Counted from the stretch's first letter, positions 27,028-35,982 are shown. The stretch: DNA of 64,000 nt from Fibrobacter sp. (GCA_017412605.1 JAFPWY010000013.1:281894-345893), one strand, 5' to 3'. The notes: generated by a model from the letters alone, not told the origin. Translations and numbers: made by a program.

Positions 27028-27732
27028 TTATTTGTCGCCAAATTTAGTATTTATTTTCAGTTTTTCAAAGATGTCGGGACGCCTTTCTTGCGTTCTTTTC
27101 AACGATTCTTGGCGTCTCCACTCGGAAATGTTCTTGTGATGGCCCGAAAGCAGCACTTCGGGCACCTTTTTTCCCTCAAATTCCTCGGGTCGGGTGTAGA
27201 CCGGCCATCCCAGTACGCCCTGGGCGAACGAGTCCGTCTCGCCACTTTCTTTGTGGCCGAGGGCTCCGTCCACCAGCCGGACAACCGCGTCCGTGAGGAT
27301 CATGGCGGGCAATTCGCCCCCGCTGACGACGAAATCGCCAATGGAAATTTCCATGTCGACTTCGGATTGCCGGATGCGATCGTCGATTCCCTTGTAGTGC
27401 CCGCAGACGAGCACCAGGTGGTTTTCCTTGGAAAGTTCCTGCGCAATCGCATGGGTGAGGGGGACCCCGTCGGCTGTAAGGTAGATGACCTTTCCGCCGT
27501 CTTCCTTGACACCCGTGCTACGGATGGCCTTGGCCAGCGGTTCCGGACGGAGCACCATGCCCGGTTCGCCCCCGTAGGGCACGTCGTCGACTTGGCCGTA
27601 GTCGTTTATGGCGAAGTCGCGGAGATAGACCGTGTTGAACTCGAACAGTCCCTTGGCCTGGGCTCGCCCCATAATGGAACTCTTCATGGGCGCAAACATC
27701 TCGGGGAATATGGTGATGCAGTCGATGATCAT
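27028..27732 (-). CDS. trmD: tRNA (guanine-37-N1)-methyltransferase TrmD
   Basis: 234 residues from the ATG at 27732, which overlaps the rimM stop (ATGA). It methylates G37 of tRNAs with a G at position 36, preventing +1 frameshifting. It is a SPOUT knot enzyme: MIIDCITIFPEMF at the start, DDVPYGGEPGMVLRPEPL, LVCGHYKGIDDRI and SIGDFVVSGGELPAM, the last forming the SAM-binding knot. Length and motifs are standard. Confidence 0.96.
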   Translation of the reverse strand: MIIDCITIFPEMFAPMKSSIMGRAQAKGLFEFNTVYLRDFAINDYGQVDDVPYGGEPGMVLRPEPLAKAIRSTGVKEDGGKVIYLTADGVPLTHAIAQELSKENHLVLVCGHYKGIDDRIRQSEVDMEISIGDFVVSGGELPAMILTDAVVRLVDGALGHKESGETDSFAQGVLGWPVYTRPEEFEGKKVPEVLLSGHHKNISEWRRQESLKRTQERRPDIFEKLKINTKFGDK

Positions 27733-28286
27733 CTTTCCTCCGGGCACAGGGACTTGAGATAGTCCGAGTCGCAGACGATGAACTGGCCCTGCTCGTCCAC
27801 TTCCTTGACGCAGTCGTCTATCCACGGGGCGAGGATGGATTTCTTGCTGAACTCCTGTTGCATGTCCGGGTCGAATTGGATATGGAAGGCGTCGACCGTC
27901 ATGAGTTCCTGCACTTCGAGCACTTCGCCGACTTCGCGGCCGTCTTCTGTCTTGACGCGGAAACCGACAAGGTCGTCGATGTAGTATTCGCCCTCGGGTG
28001 CGGGGAGTCTCTCCGATTCCGGAATCATCACGTCGGCATTCACCAGGAACTTTGCTGCTTCGGGGGTGTCGATTCCCTTGAACTTCAGCAACCAGAGATT
28101 GCCGGCCTGCCTGGATTCCTCGATTTCATGCTCCTGGATTTCTCCGTTCGTCTTTTTCACCGATACGGTCTTGAGGCTCTTGTGGCGCGTGATGTCGTGG
28201 GTCAGGGGCATTGCCTTGATATGGCCCTTGACGCCATGCGTGCGCATGAGCTGGCAGACGGTAATGTACTCTTCGGATTCGGACAT
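27729..28286 (-). CDS. rimM: 16S rRNA processing factor RimM
   Basis: 185 residues. The N-terminal RimM barrel begins ITVCQLMRTHGVKGHIKAMPLT (family GAHGVKGE-like motif), and the C-terminal PRC barrel has EYYIDDLVGFRVKTEDGREVGEVLEV. RimM binds S19 and assists maturation of the 30S head. A terminator-like hairpin separates it from rpsP. Its stop overlaps the trmD start by 4 bp. Confidence 0.95.
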   Translation of the reverse strand: MSESEEYITVCQLMRTHGVKGHIKAMPLTHDITRHKSLKTVSVKKTNGEIQEHEIEESRQAGNLWLLKFKGIDTPEAAKFLVNADVMIPESERLPAPEGEYYIDDLVGFRVKTEDGREVGEVLEVQELMTVDAFHIQFDPDMQQEFSKKSILAPWIDDCVKEVDEQGQFIVCDSDYLKSLCPEER

Positions 28287-28314
28287 ATAGACGGGGGAAG
28301 TGAGGCGAGAGACG

Positions 28315-28343
28315 AAAAAAGTCCCGTGCGCGGGGCACAGGAC
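28315..28343 (-). terminator. Intrinsic terminator/attenuator between rpsP and rimM
   Basis: On the minus strand GTCC-t-GTGC pairs with GCAC-g-GGAC and is followed by six T. It lies 19 bp after the rpsP stop, so only part of the transcripts should reach rimM-trmD-rplS, unless rimM has its own promoter. Confidence 0.75.
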
Positions 28344-28361
28344 CTTTTCAAAGCTTTTTGA

Positions 28362-28814
28362 TTATGCTTCGGCCGGGGCTTCAGCAGCGGCTTCGGCGGC
28401 AGGAGCTTCGGCAGCGGCAGCAGCTTCAGCAGCAGCGGCTTCCTTGGCGGCCTTTTCAGCTTCGATCTTGGCGAGAGCCTTAGGACCGAGCTTAGCCTTC
28501 TTGGCCTTTTCGGCACGCGGAGTAGCGACCTTGCCTTCGATGGAGCGGCCAGCGCGGAGTTCGTGGAAGAGTTCCATGATGCCAGCCCTCTTGAGGAGGT
28601 TGCGGACGGTGTCAGACGGCTGAGCGCCAGTCTTGAGCCACTTCAGGACCTTTTCCTGATCGAAGCGGATCTCGGGCACCTTGGTGTTCGGGTTGTAGAA
28701 ACCCACCTGTTCGATAAAGCTATCGTCGCGGGCCTTGCGGTTGTCGATAACCACGGCGCGGTAGATGGGGTTGTGACGCTTGCCGAAACGAGCGAGACGG
28801 ATAACGGTTGCCAT
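28362..28814 (-). CDS. rpsP: 30S ribosomal protein S16 with long Ala/Glu tail
   Basis: 150 residues from the ATG at 28814; the usual length is about 80-90. The body (1-85) opens MATVIRLARFGKRHNPIYR and contains FYNP and WLKTGAQPSDTVRNLL, diagnostic of S16. Residues about 95-150 form a low-complexity Lys-then-Ala/Glu extension (KAKLGPKALAKIEAEKAAKE, then Ala/Glu/Pro). S16 stabilises the 30S body. Long S16 tails occur in Bacteroidetes and relatives. It heads the rpsP-rimM-trmD-rplS operon. Confidence 0.96.
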   Translation of the reverse strand: MATVIRLARFGKRHNPIYRAVVIDNRKARDDSFIEQVGFYNPNTKVPEIRFDQEKVLKWLKTGAQPSDTVRNLLKRAGIMELFHELRAGRSIEGKVATPRAEKAKKAKLGPKALAKIEAEKAAKEAAAAEAAAAAEAPAAEAAAEAPAEA

Positions 28815-29000
28815 TTTAACCTCTTTTTGGGTTTTCCCCGAAAAATCGGGGGTGTTGTTCATTTTTGGCCAAATATAGCAATTAAAATCTTGTGCGTAAA
28901 GGACGGAATGTAAAATTTTTCCGTTGTTTACAAATAAAGTAATTCTAAAAACGGCGAAATTTAGCGAATTTTTGCTGATTTCGCTGTTTTTTGAACTATT

Positions 29001-29651
29001 TTAAGGTCGCTTTGCGGGCATTGTCCGGCAGGGTTCGATGGCTTTCTGGGCGAAAAAACTCCAGTTCGGGTCGCTGTAGAGGGGGGTTATTCCTTCCGGA
29101 CAGGTTTCGCAGTCCCAGGGTTTCAATTTCACCTCGCATTCCATGTCCCCCTCGTTATTTTCAATGAAGGCCCCTCCCTCGGCTTCGCAGGAATCCCGGA
29201 ATTCCTCTGCGATATCACTAATATAGTTGACCAGGTTGCGGCTCAACGTTTTCGTGGCGGTGCTATCGTTCATGTAGCCGCTGTAGGTAAGGGTGTCCTG
29301 TGCCAGTTCGCAGCTGATGCGGTCGCTGGTTCCTAAATAGAATTTGGATACCGTTCCGCTTTCCAATTGGATCCTGGGAGGGAGGCACCACCACGGATTG
29401 TCCGGATAATCAGGGTTTTCGACACACCAGTGGTCGACCGCGATTATTTTGCTGAGCGAGTTGCCTTGCAGCCAGCTTTCGAGAGTTTCTTTCGTTTCGT
29501 CTGGCAAATTGGCGCTGACGAGCTGGTAATTTTCGTTGCTGCCGTTTGCCTGGGATGGGGCTTGTTCTGGGGCGGCAATGTTTTCGCTTGAGCAGGCGTA
29601 CAGTGCAAATGCGGCAACCCCGCAGGCGATGGTTTTGGCTAAGAGATTCAT
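29001..29651 (-). CDS. Lipoprotein, member of a lipoprotein pair behind a TIGR02147 regulator
   Basis: 216 residues with AAGGAGGGAG upstream. The lipoprotein signal ends FALYAC (Cys20). The mature part has eight further Cys, several likely disulphides, and a C-terminal block YSDPNWSFFAQKAIEPCR that matches YVDPNWKKYVELIVGICR at the end of the preceding gene product, so the two are distant paralogues. Function is unknown. It lies 85 bp after its paralogue on the same strand. Confidence 0.82.
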   Translation of the reverse strand: MNLLAKTIACGVAAFALYACSSENIAAPEQAPSQANGSNENYQLVSANLPDETKETLESWLQGNSLSKIIAVDHWCVENPDYPDNPWWCLPPRIQLESGTVSKFYLGTSDRISCELAQDTLTYSGYMNDSTATKTLSRNLVNYISDIAEEFRDSCEAEGGAFIENNEGDMECEVKLKPWDCETCPEGITPLYSDPNWSFFAQKAIEPCRTMPAKRP

Positions 29652-29736
29652 GACTCCCTCCTTTTTAAGGATGTGTTTCGTAACGCATCATGGCACGAAG
29701 CCTTGACGCCGTGATTTGTTATTTCGGTTTAGTTTC

Positions 29737-30327
29737 TTATTTTCGGCAGATGCCTACAATCAGTTCAACGTATTTCTTCCAGTTCGGGTCCACGTAATGC
29801 CTGCTTTCGGACAGGTGTTCGGCGGTTTCTAGATTGCAGGAGTGTATCAGCTGGCCTGCGGTTTCGCTTGTCGTGTCCGTCGCGAACTCGCCTCCTTCAG
29901 CGATGCAATCCGATTCAAAATTGTCCGCGCTCATGGTGTCCGGTAGAACGAGGTACTTCCGTATCAGCGAATCGCTGGCATTGACGGAATAGACGAACCA
30001 GTTTGTTTCGGTTTCGCAGGTGAGCGATTTGAAATCGTCGCGTAGCGCGTTGTACAGTGTTCCGTTCTTGACTTCTATGCCCGGATTTCTGATGGTGCTG
30101 TTGGGGTCCTCGATGATGTAGCTGAACCAGTGAACTGAAGTGTCTTGCTGTTTGGGGGCTATAAGCGTGTCGCTTGAGAGCCATTCGGTGAGCGCACTGT
30201 CGATAGCTGCGGTTACGGAGTTCGTCTGTTCATCGGTTCCGCTGACCTTTGAATCGCCGCAGGCAATCAGGAGCAGGGTGGCTTGAAGGATTGCTGCGAA
30301 GAATAGAAGTTTTTTCAGTAATTTCAT
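29737..30327 (-). CDS. Lipoprotein directly downstream of a TIGR02147 regulator
   Basis: 196 residues. The lipobox is LLIAC with Cys23; AGGAG precedes the ATG. The mature N-terminus carries a predicted helix (VTAAIDSALTEWLSSDTLI) that parallels LESWLQGNSLSKIIAVDHW in the next gene product, then a segment with paired Cys, and the shared DPNWKKYVE block. Its start is only 10 bp from the regulator stop, so the two are co-transcribed. Function is unknown. Confidence 0.82.
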   Translation of the reverse strand: MKLLKKLLFFAAILQATLLLIACGDSKVSGTDEQTNSVTAAIDSALTEWLSSDTLIAPKQQDTSVHWFSYIIEDPNSTIRNPGIEVKNGTLYNALRDDFKSLTCETETNWFVYSVNASDSLIRKYLVLPDTMSADNFESDCIAEGGEFATDTTSETAGQLIHSCNLETAEHLSESRHYVDPNWKKYVELIVGICRK

Positions 30328-30337
30328 GTTGATACTC

Positions 30338-31150
30338 CTATACTTTGTCTGTGAGCGGGAAAAGTTGAAGGTTCAGGCGGTAAACGCGGTTGATGTTCTT
30401 GCAACCGTTAGCGAGGACGATGACTCGCTTGCGGCAATTGTCGATCTCTTCGGAAATCCGTGCGAATGTAGCCTCGTCGATGCCCATGGTGACGCCCGAG
30501 ATGTTGCGTTCGCCTGAGTCGACGGTATCGATGGCTTCCTTGGCGAGGTCCGTCATTTCGCGGTTCATGGATCGCAGCGCAAGCGGGATGGCTTCGGACG
30601 AGCCGGTGATGGCCTTGTCCGTCTGGCGGTAGGTATTTTCGTCGGTTTCTTCGAGGAATTTCGCTTTGGTCAGCAAGGCGAGAGAATCGCGGACCTGTTG
30701 AGCCGTGAACAGGTGCTTGATCCGCTTGGCGATTTCGTTCGGAAGTGCGCCCGGCATCAGAGGCGCAAGTTCGCGAACGATGGAGTTGATTGCCGATTCG
30801 TAGTAGGCGAACGTGTCGGCATCGATGACGCGTGCCCTCTGTTCTTTTGCGATGCGGGTGAGTTCTGCAAAGGCTGCCTTTTTCTTTTCATCGTTCGTGG
30901 CGTTCCCGAATTCCACCATCTTGTCGAAGTAAGAGCGCTCGAAACCCGAGAGTCCCATGGCGGAGGCAACGCGGGGAATACCGACCCGACTGAGCGAACT
31001 TTTTCCTTCGCATACGAGCTTGAGGTAAGACGGTGAGGAGAATCCTGCGTCCTTTGAAAATTCGCGCCACGTGAAGCCGGACTTCTTGCGTTCTTCGTAG
31101 AATTCCAGCATGTAGCGTCGGTAATCTTGGTATTCAGTTATAGGCTTCAT
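30338..31150 (-). CDS. TIGR02147-family (Fibrobacter paralogous) transcriptional regulator
   Basis: 270 residues. It opens with DYRRYMLEFYEERKKSGFTWREFSKDAGFSSPSYLKLVCEGK, the hallmark of TIGR02147/DUF4423, in which residues about 25-60 form a helix-turn-helix. The long helical C-terminal part (about 75-270) ends in a small domain (SGVTMGIDEATFARISEEI) that may bind a ligand. Paralogues are numerous in Fibrobacter and often sit beside lipoprotein genes, as here. A textbook promoter with a GTTTCAA in its spacer lies upstream, so it may regulate itself and its two lipoproteins. Confidence 0.88.
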   Translation of the reverse strand: MKPITEYQDYRRYMLEFYEERKKSGFTWREFSKDAGFSSPSYLKLVCEGKSSLSRVGIPRVASAMGLSGFERSYFDKMVEFGNATNDEKKKAAFAELTRIAKEQRARVIDADTFAYYESAINSIVRELAPLMPGALPNEIAKRIKHLFTAQQVRDSLALLTKAKFLEETDENTYRQTDKAITGSSEAIPLALRSMNREMTDLAKEAIDTVDSGERNISGVTMGIDEATFARISEEIDNCRKRVIVLANGCKNINRVYRLNLQLFPLTDKV

Positions 31151-31171
31151 GTCTTGTATCCCTTCGTAGTC

Positions 31172-31200
31172 AATATAGATTGAAACTTTTAGAAAGTCAA
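31172..31200 (-). promoter_or_regulatory. Promoter of the TIGR02147-lipoprotein operon
   Basis: TTGACT (31195-31200), a 17-bp spacer and TATATT (31172-31177) on the minus strand. A perfect TTGAAA-TTG-TTTCAA dyad lies just upstream (31221-31235). Confidence 0.75.
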
Positions 31201-31309
31201 TATATTGTGATACAAAAACATTGAAATTGTTTCAAAAATGCAGAAAAATGTGATTGTAGAAAAATTTATTTTTGCAAATGAAACAAAATGGATTGCATAT
31301 GATACAAGG

Positions 31310-32635
31310 CTATACCACGCCGGATTTCTTCCATTTCCCGCTGCGCCAACGGATGTAGTTGACGATGGAACGGTAGAATTCGTCGGAGGCCATGCCGAGC
31401 CAGATTCCCACGAGTCCGAGGTCCAACACGAAGGCGAGCAGCAGTGCGGTGCCCAGGCCGCAGGTCCACATCATGGAAGACCCCACGATGGCGGGAAACT
31501 TGGAATCGCCCGAGGCGCGGAGTGCAGACGTGATGACCATGTTTGCCGCCTTGAAGGGCTGGAGGGCCACGTCGCACCACAGGCAGAGCCTGCCCAGCCT
31601 GATGACTTCTGGGTCGGCGGTATAGAAGCGGAGCAAATGCTCTCCGAATAGGGCGACAGCTATTGCGATCAGGAGGCCGCTTGCGCTTCCGGCAATCAGG
31701 CTCTGGTGCAGCCTGCGGTTTGCCTTTGCGAAGTCGTGCGCGCCGACAAGGTGCGCCACTAAAATTTGGTTACCGCTGCTGAGACCCACGCTAAAGATGA
31801 CGGCGATCATTGCGAAGTTTGCGCTGAATATGCGCGAGGTCATGGCGGTGATTCCTAGGTGGACGACGAGGGCCGTGAGCACAACTTGGAAAAGCTGAAA
31901 ACTGACGGGCTCGACAGCGGCGGGGAAGCCGATGCGTATCCAGTCGGGCAGAATGATGCGTGAACGCTTGAAGTCGGTGCTGCGAATTTTGTGGTGGATT
32001 TTGAAATGGTGGACGAGGAAGAGAATGGCCGAAGCGATGAGCCAGGAGAGCATGGTCGCGAGTGCGACGCCCTTGACTCCCATTTTCGGGAGGCCGAAGT
32101 AGCCGTTCAGGAACACGACGTTCATCGCGGCGTTCGAGATGATGGTGATGATGTTGCCGAAGAGGTTCCAGATGGTGAGCCCGTGCGTAGCGATAAGCGC
32201 AGTAAGCGTCGATTGCAGTGCCCGGAATGCAAAGCCGATGGAGACCACGTGCAAAAAGTCGCGGGCGTGGAGGGCGGCATCGCCGGTAAGTCCCATCCAG
32301 CTCACAATGTTGTCGGCAAGCGGGATGACGACGAGCGTGATGGCAACGCCGAGGAGCAGGCTTCCGATGAGGACCATGGTTTGCGTGGTGGCCGCTTGCC
32401 GTGGCCGTTCCGCGCCAATGAACTGGGAGGCGATGCTCGCCCCGGCCTGGGCGAACGCCAGAATGGCCATGAAGAGGGCGCCCAGGATGGGCATGAGTGC
32501 CCCCACGCCCGCCGCCGCCGTTTCGGAAGTGCGCGACAGGAACCAGCTGTCCATCATCGGCTGGATGGTGCCGATGCCGAAGGTGATGAACAAAGGCCAC
32601 GAGAGGCTCAGTAGGGAACGGTCCTTGACTTGCAT
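31310..32635 (-). CDS. MATE-family multidrug/Na+ antiporter
   Basis: 441 residues from the ATG at 32635; a TTG three codons before is possible. Twelve hydrophobic segments in two six-helix halves, with MATE-type motifs such as SLSWPLFITFGIGTIQPMMDSWFLS near the start and GVKGVALATMLSW in the middle of the N-half end. MATE transporters export cationic drugs, dyes or metabolites driven by Na+ or H+. The substrate cannot be predicted. It is the first of two MATE genes in the window; the two are only distantly similar. Confidence 0.9.
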   Translation of the reverse strand: MQVKDRSLLSLSWPLFITFGIGTIQPMMDSWFLSRTSETAAAGVGALMPILGALFMAILAFAQAGASIASQFIGAERPRQAATTQTMVLIGSLLLGVAITLVVIPLADNIVSWMGLTGDAALHARDFLHVVSIGFAFRALQSTLTALIATHGLTIWNLFGNIITIISNAAMNVVFLNGYFGLPKMGVKGVALATMLSWLIASAILFLVHHFKIHHKIRSTDFKRSRIILPDWIRIGFPAAVEPVSFQLFQVVLTALVVHLGITAMTSRIFSANFAMIAVIFSVGLSSGNQILVAHLVGAHDFAKANRRLHQSLIAGSASGLLIAIAVALFGEHLLRFYTADPEVIRLGRLCLWCDVALQPFKAANMVITSALRASGDSKFPAIVGSSMMWTCGLGTALLLAFVLDLGLVGIWLGMASDEFYRSIVNYIRWRSGKWKKSGVV

Positions 32636-32713
32636 GCGCCTCAATATTAGAAACGCCCCCAGCCAGAGGCTAGGGGACGTATCAAAAATTCTGTATACAG
32701 TTGTAAGCAGAAA

Positions 32714-34387
32714 TTACAGGGTCGTGTTTACGCCGCTGCAGGTGCCATACTTGCCGATCCTGTAAATCTTGATGGTGTTGCTGGCGCTGATTCCGTAGGA
32801 ATTGCATTCCGACGCTGTATAGTAGCGGCTGTCGCATTCCTGGTCAGCATGCGATTCGTCGTTGGTGTACTTGATTTGCAGGCTTGTTACTTGCGTTAAC
32901 GCAGTTGATCTGGGGTAGTTTGCTGTTGCGTATTGAGACCTTGTCAATGAGGCAAAGTCAATATTGACCGTCTTGGTGGATGAGCTCATGCTGGCCGGAT
33001 AATACCAGGAGAATCCTCCGTCTCCTTCTGCTTGCAGGGAAACCTCGAATGCATCGCTTGCTTCATAGACCATGCAGATGCCCTCCCAGTCGGACAGATC
33101 TACAGCTTCGCCTTCTCCGTTGGGCGACCAGCTGAAGCCGAAACCGGCATAGGGATACGGATTCGGTGCATTGTACTCGGCATCTTTATAGACCCATCCC
33201 TTGTAATTCAGCGTGATAGTCAGTTCGAGGGAAGTCGTTGTGAACTTGCCGATTGCAGTGGAAATTCCGTTATTGTCGTCGTCCAGGTACTTGAACCACC
33301 ATCCAGAACTGTCGCCAGTCTTTTCGTTGTCTTCGAGGAAGTTGTCTTCGTCAACTGTGTTGAAGAAGGTGCGGGCGCGGGATCCATAACCCGGTTCCCA
33401 GAGAACGTCGTCCTTGAAAGTCACGGCCTTGTCGTTGGCTGCGCTGGACGAAGACTTGGCCTTGGTGCTAGAGGAAGAATCATCTCCTTCATCGTCGCCT
33501 TCATCATCGCCTTCGTCGTCTCCTTCATCGTCGCCCTCGTCATCGCCTTCGTCATCACCTTCATCGTCACCTTCGTCGTCACCTTCGCCATTCTTGTCGG
33601 AGACTTTCAAGGCTGTCCATGCCCATTTCGAATCTTCGCCTTCGGAGCAGGTGAAGATTTCTTCTTCCGACATGTCATAGGCGTAAGTCAGCTTGGGATT
33701 GGCCGTGGCCCATGTCTTGGTGCACTTGGGCATGTCGCCAATCTCGTCGACGGCGGGTGCCCACATATAGGTCGGATCCCCGACTCCCAGGTCAATCTTG
33801 GCGCAGATGTAATCGGTGCTTTCGTCCTTTACGGCAACGACTTCATCGGCGTTGGATTTTGCGCATTTGGTAGAGTAAAGCTTTGTCAAGCTGGAAATGG
33901 TCTTGGACGGTCCGTCCTTTTCTTCGGATTCATTGTCAGAAGATTCTTTACTACTGGAGTTGTCGTCACAAAGGGCTTTTTGTGCCTTGTATGTCTTGTC
34001 CAGGGTGCCGGTAAGGCCTTTGGTCGTGGTAATGGTGCAGGCCCCATCTTCAAATTCAACTTCCACGCCGTCTTCGTCTTGGTCCATGGCCTTGCAAGAA
34101 GCCTTTGCCGTGGCGTTGGATTCATCGGGCATGGTTACAATCTGGGTCTCGGAAACCATCTTCCCGTCTTTGTTGAATGCGAAAATGATGGTTGTGTTGA
34201 CGCCTTCATCGGACATTTTCACTGTTACCGCTGAAGATGTCTTGGAAACGGTACAGGTTGATTCCTGTTTGGTAGAACCGCCGTCGCTGCTGGAGTCGTC
34301 TCCGCAGCCGAACAATCCAAAGGTTGCAGCAAAAAGTGCCGATATGGCTACAATTTGCCCCTTACGAAACGCATGAAGTTTGGACAT
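32714..34387 (-). CDS. Surface lipoprotein with acidic GDDE repeat and C-terminal beta-sandwich-like domain
   Basis: 557 residues from the ATG at 34387 (AAGGAGA upstream). The lipobox ends FGLFGC (Cys28). Order: a Ser/Lys linker, an N-terminal Cys-rich domain (about 38-160), a Ser/Glu linker, a small domain (about 175-265), eight GDDE tetrapeptides, an SSSS linker, then a C-terminal domain (about 335-557). The last is beta-rich with many aromatics (SGWWFKYLDDDNNG, YPYAGFGFSW, GGFSWYY, NTIKIYRIGKYG) and resembles carbohydrate-binding jelly rolls of Fibrobacter cellulases, which suggests attachment to plant polysaccharide. That last point is inference. Asp-rich repeats may bind calcium. Confidence 0.82.
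   Translation of the reverse strand: MSKLHAFRKGQIVAISALFAATFGLFGCGDDSSSDGGSTKQESTCTVSKTSSAVTVKMSDEGVNTTIIFAFNKDGKMVSETQIVTMPDESNATAKASCKAMDQDEDGVEVEFEDGACTITTTKGLTGTLDKTYKAQKALCDDNSSSKESSDNESEEKDGPSKTISSLTKLYSTKCAKSNADEVVAVKDESTDYICAKIDLGVGDPTYMWAPAVDEIGDMPKCTKTWATANPKLTYAYDMSEEEIFTCSEGEDSKWAWTALKVSDKNGEGDDEGDDEGDDEGDDEGDDEGDDEGDDEGDDEGDDSSSSTKAKSSSSAANDKAVTFKDDVLWEPGYGSRARTFFNTVDEDNFLEDNEKTGDSSGWWFKYLDDDNNGISTAIGKFTTTSLELTITLNYKGWVYKDAEYNAPNPYPYAGFGFSWSPNGEGEAVDLSDWEGICMVYEASDAFEVSLQAEGDGGFSWYYPASMSSSTKTVNIDFASLTRSQYATANYPRSTALTQVTSLQIKYTNDESHADQECDSRYYTASECNSYGISASNTIKIYRIGKYGTCSGVNTTL
33479..33588 (-). repeat. 12-bp tandem repeat encoding (Gly-Asp-Asp-Glu)n
   Basis: About nine imperfect 12-bp units within the lipoprotein gene. 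Third-position differences (TCG/TCA, CCT/CCC) show the array is not freshly expanded, but the copy number could still vary in frame. Confidence 0.85.
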
Positions 34388-34500
34388 ATAAACTCTCCTT
34401 GGTGGAATGTTACAAATATATAATAAAAAACTAACAAATCCAATGGGAACTTTAGTCAAAGTTTGTTTGTAATGTAATCCGGGCTTCTTTTTGCTGTCAA

Positions 34501-34526
34501 AAACGCGAATTTGTGGCAAATTCGCG
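34501..34526 (-). terminator. Terminator of ffh
   Basis: A perfect 10-bp stem CGCGAATTTG/CAAATTCGCG with a 3-nt loop, then a T-rich run on the minus strand; 14 bp after the ffh stop. Confidence 0.85.
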
Positions 34527-34539
34527 TCTTGACGATAAC

Positions 34540-35898
34540 TTACTTGCGCTTTTTCTTGACCTTGGGCGGCGTATAGTTGCTGCCGACGGTCCCGCCGTTG
34601 TTCTGTTTTTTCGCAAAGGCGCCGACCTTCTTGAACATTTCCTTCATGCCCTCGTACTGTTTGAGCACGGCGTTCACGCGACCGATGTCGGTACCGGAAC
34701 CCTTGGCGACGCGGGCCTTGCGGCTGCCGTCCAGGATTTGCGGTTTCTTCCTTTCCTTCGGGGTCATGGAACTGAGCACGGCTTCCACGTACACGAGCTG
34801 CTTCTCGTCAATCTGGTCAAGCGGGAGTTTGTTGAGTCCCGGGATGAGCCCGAGAATGTCCTTGATGCGGCCGAGTTTCTTGATGGTACGGAGCTGTGTC
34901 AGGAAGTCGTTCAGGTCGAACGTGTTGTTGAGAATCTTCTTCTTGAGGTCTTTCGCGTCCTTCTCGTCGATGACCTGCTGGGCCTTTTCCACGAGGCTGA
35001 CCACGTCGCCCATGCCGAGGATGCGGCTGGCCATGCGGTCCGGATGGAACAGGTCGATGTCGGGGAGCTTTTCGCCCACGCCGATAAAGCATATGGGCAC
35101 GCCCGTCATCTTCTTGATGCTGAGGGCTGCACCGCCGCGGGTATCGCCGTCCATCTTGGAGAGGCAGACGCCCGTGAAGTTGAGACGCTGCCAGAAGGTC
35201 TCGGCGACGTTCACCGCTTCTTGACCGATCATTGCATCGGCCACGAAGAGGATTTCGTCGGGGTGTACGGCTTCCTTCGCCTTCTCGAGTTCCTGCATCA
35301 ATTCTTCGTCAATCTGCAGACGGCCTGCGGTATCGTAGATGACAAGGTCAAAACCGTTGTCCTTCGCATACTGGTAACCGTGCTTGATGATTTCGACCGG
35401 GTTGCCTTGGCCTTCGTCGTAGACCGGGATGCCGATGGACTTGCCGAGCACCTGCAACTGCTTGATGGCTGCCGGGCGGTACACGTCCGCTGCCACGAGG
35501 AGCGGTTTCCTCTTTTTCTTGCTGCGCATCCAGAGCGCAATCTTGCCGGCGAATGTCGTCTTACCGGAACCCTGGAGGCCCGCCATCATGATGCCCACCG
35601 GAGCGGGACCAGAGAGGTTGATTTCCTTAGTTTCACCACCCATGACGTTCACGAGTTCGTCGTGGATGATTTTCACGATTTGCTGACCGGGAGTTACCGA
35701 GGTCAGGACTTCAGATCCGAGGGCCTTTTCCTTGACGGCCTTCACGAAGTCGCGCGTCACGTTGAAGTTCACGTCGGCTTCGAGGAATGCACGGCGCACT
35801 TCGCGCAGCGATTCGGCGACGTTTTCTTCGGTGAGCTTGCCCTGCCCGCGCAGGTTCTTGAGAGTAGATTCTAGAGAGTCGGTCAGCTGTGAAAACAT
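34540..35898 (-). CDS. ffh: Signal recognition particle GTPase Ffh
   Basis: 452 residues. The N domain (1-90) is followed by the G domain with P-loop GLQGSGKTTFAGK (about 107-119), DVYRPAAIKQL, DTAGRL and the TKxD-like SKMDGD, then a Met-rich M domain (about 300-430) that binds 4.5S RNA and signal peptides, and a Lys-rich tail (KVKKKRK). It targets nascent membrane proteins to FtsY at the inner membrane. A TATCTT -10-like hexamer ends 10 nt before the ATG. Confidence 0.96.
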   Translation of the reverse strand: MFSQLTDSLESTLKNLRGQGKLTEENVAESLREVRRAFLEADVNFNVTRDFVKAVKEKALGSEVLTSVTPGQQIVKIIHDELVNVMGGETKEINLSGPAPVGIMMAGLQGSGKTTFAGKIALWMRSKKKRKPLLVAADVYRPAAIKQLQVLGKSIGIPVYDEGQGNPVEIIKHGYQYAKDNGFDLVIYDTAGRLQIDEELMQELEKAKEAVHPDEILFVADAMIGQEAVNVAETFWQRLNFTGVCLSKMDGDTRGGAALSIKKMTGVPICFIGVGEKLPDIDLFHPDRMASRILGMGDVVSLVEKAQQVIDEKDAKDLKKKILNNTFDLNDFLTQLRTIKKLGRIKDILGLIPGLNKLPLDQIDEKQLVYVEAVLSSMTPKERKKPQILDGSRKARVAKGSGTDIGRVNAVLKQYEGMKEMFKKVGAFAKKQNNGGTVGSNYTPPKVKKKRK

Positions 35899-35917
35899 AG
35901 TGGGCTACAAGATAGAA

Positions 35918-35959
35918 AAAAATAAAAACCACGACAAAGCGGTTTTAGCTTGGTCGTGG
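35918..35959 (-). terminator. Terminator of the Gln/Asn/Tyr-rich outer-membrane protein gene
   Basis: A perfect 7-bp stem CCACGAC/GTCGTGG with a 17-nt loop that can pair further, followed on the minus strand by a long T-rich run. Confidence 0.8.
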
Positions 35960-35982
35960 CCGAATTGTGTTATAAAGTTATG

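Noticed and set aside
33414..33680. Plus-strand frame with Ser-Pro repeats opposite the GDDE array
   Set aside because: It is the complement of the 12-bp repeat in the real lipoprotein gene.
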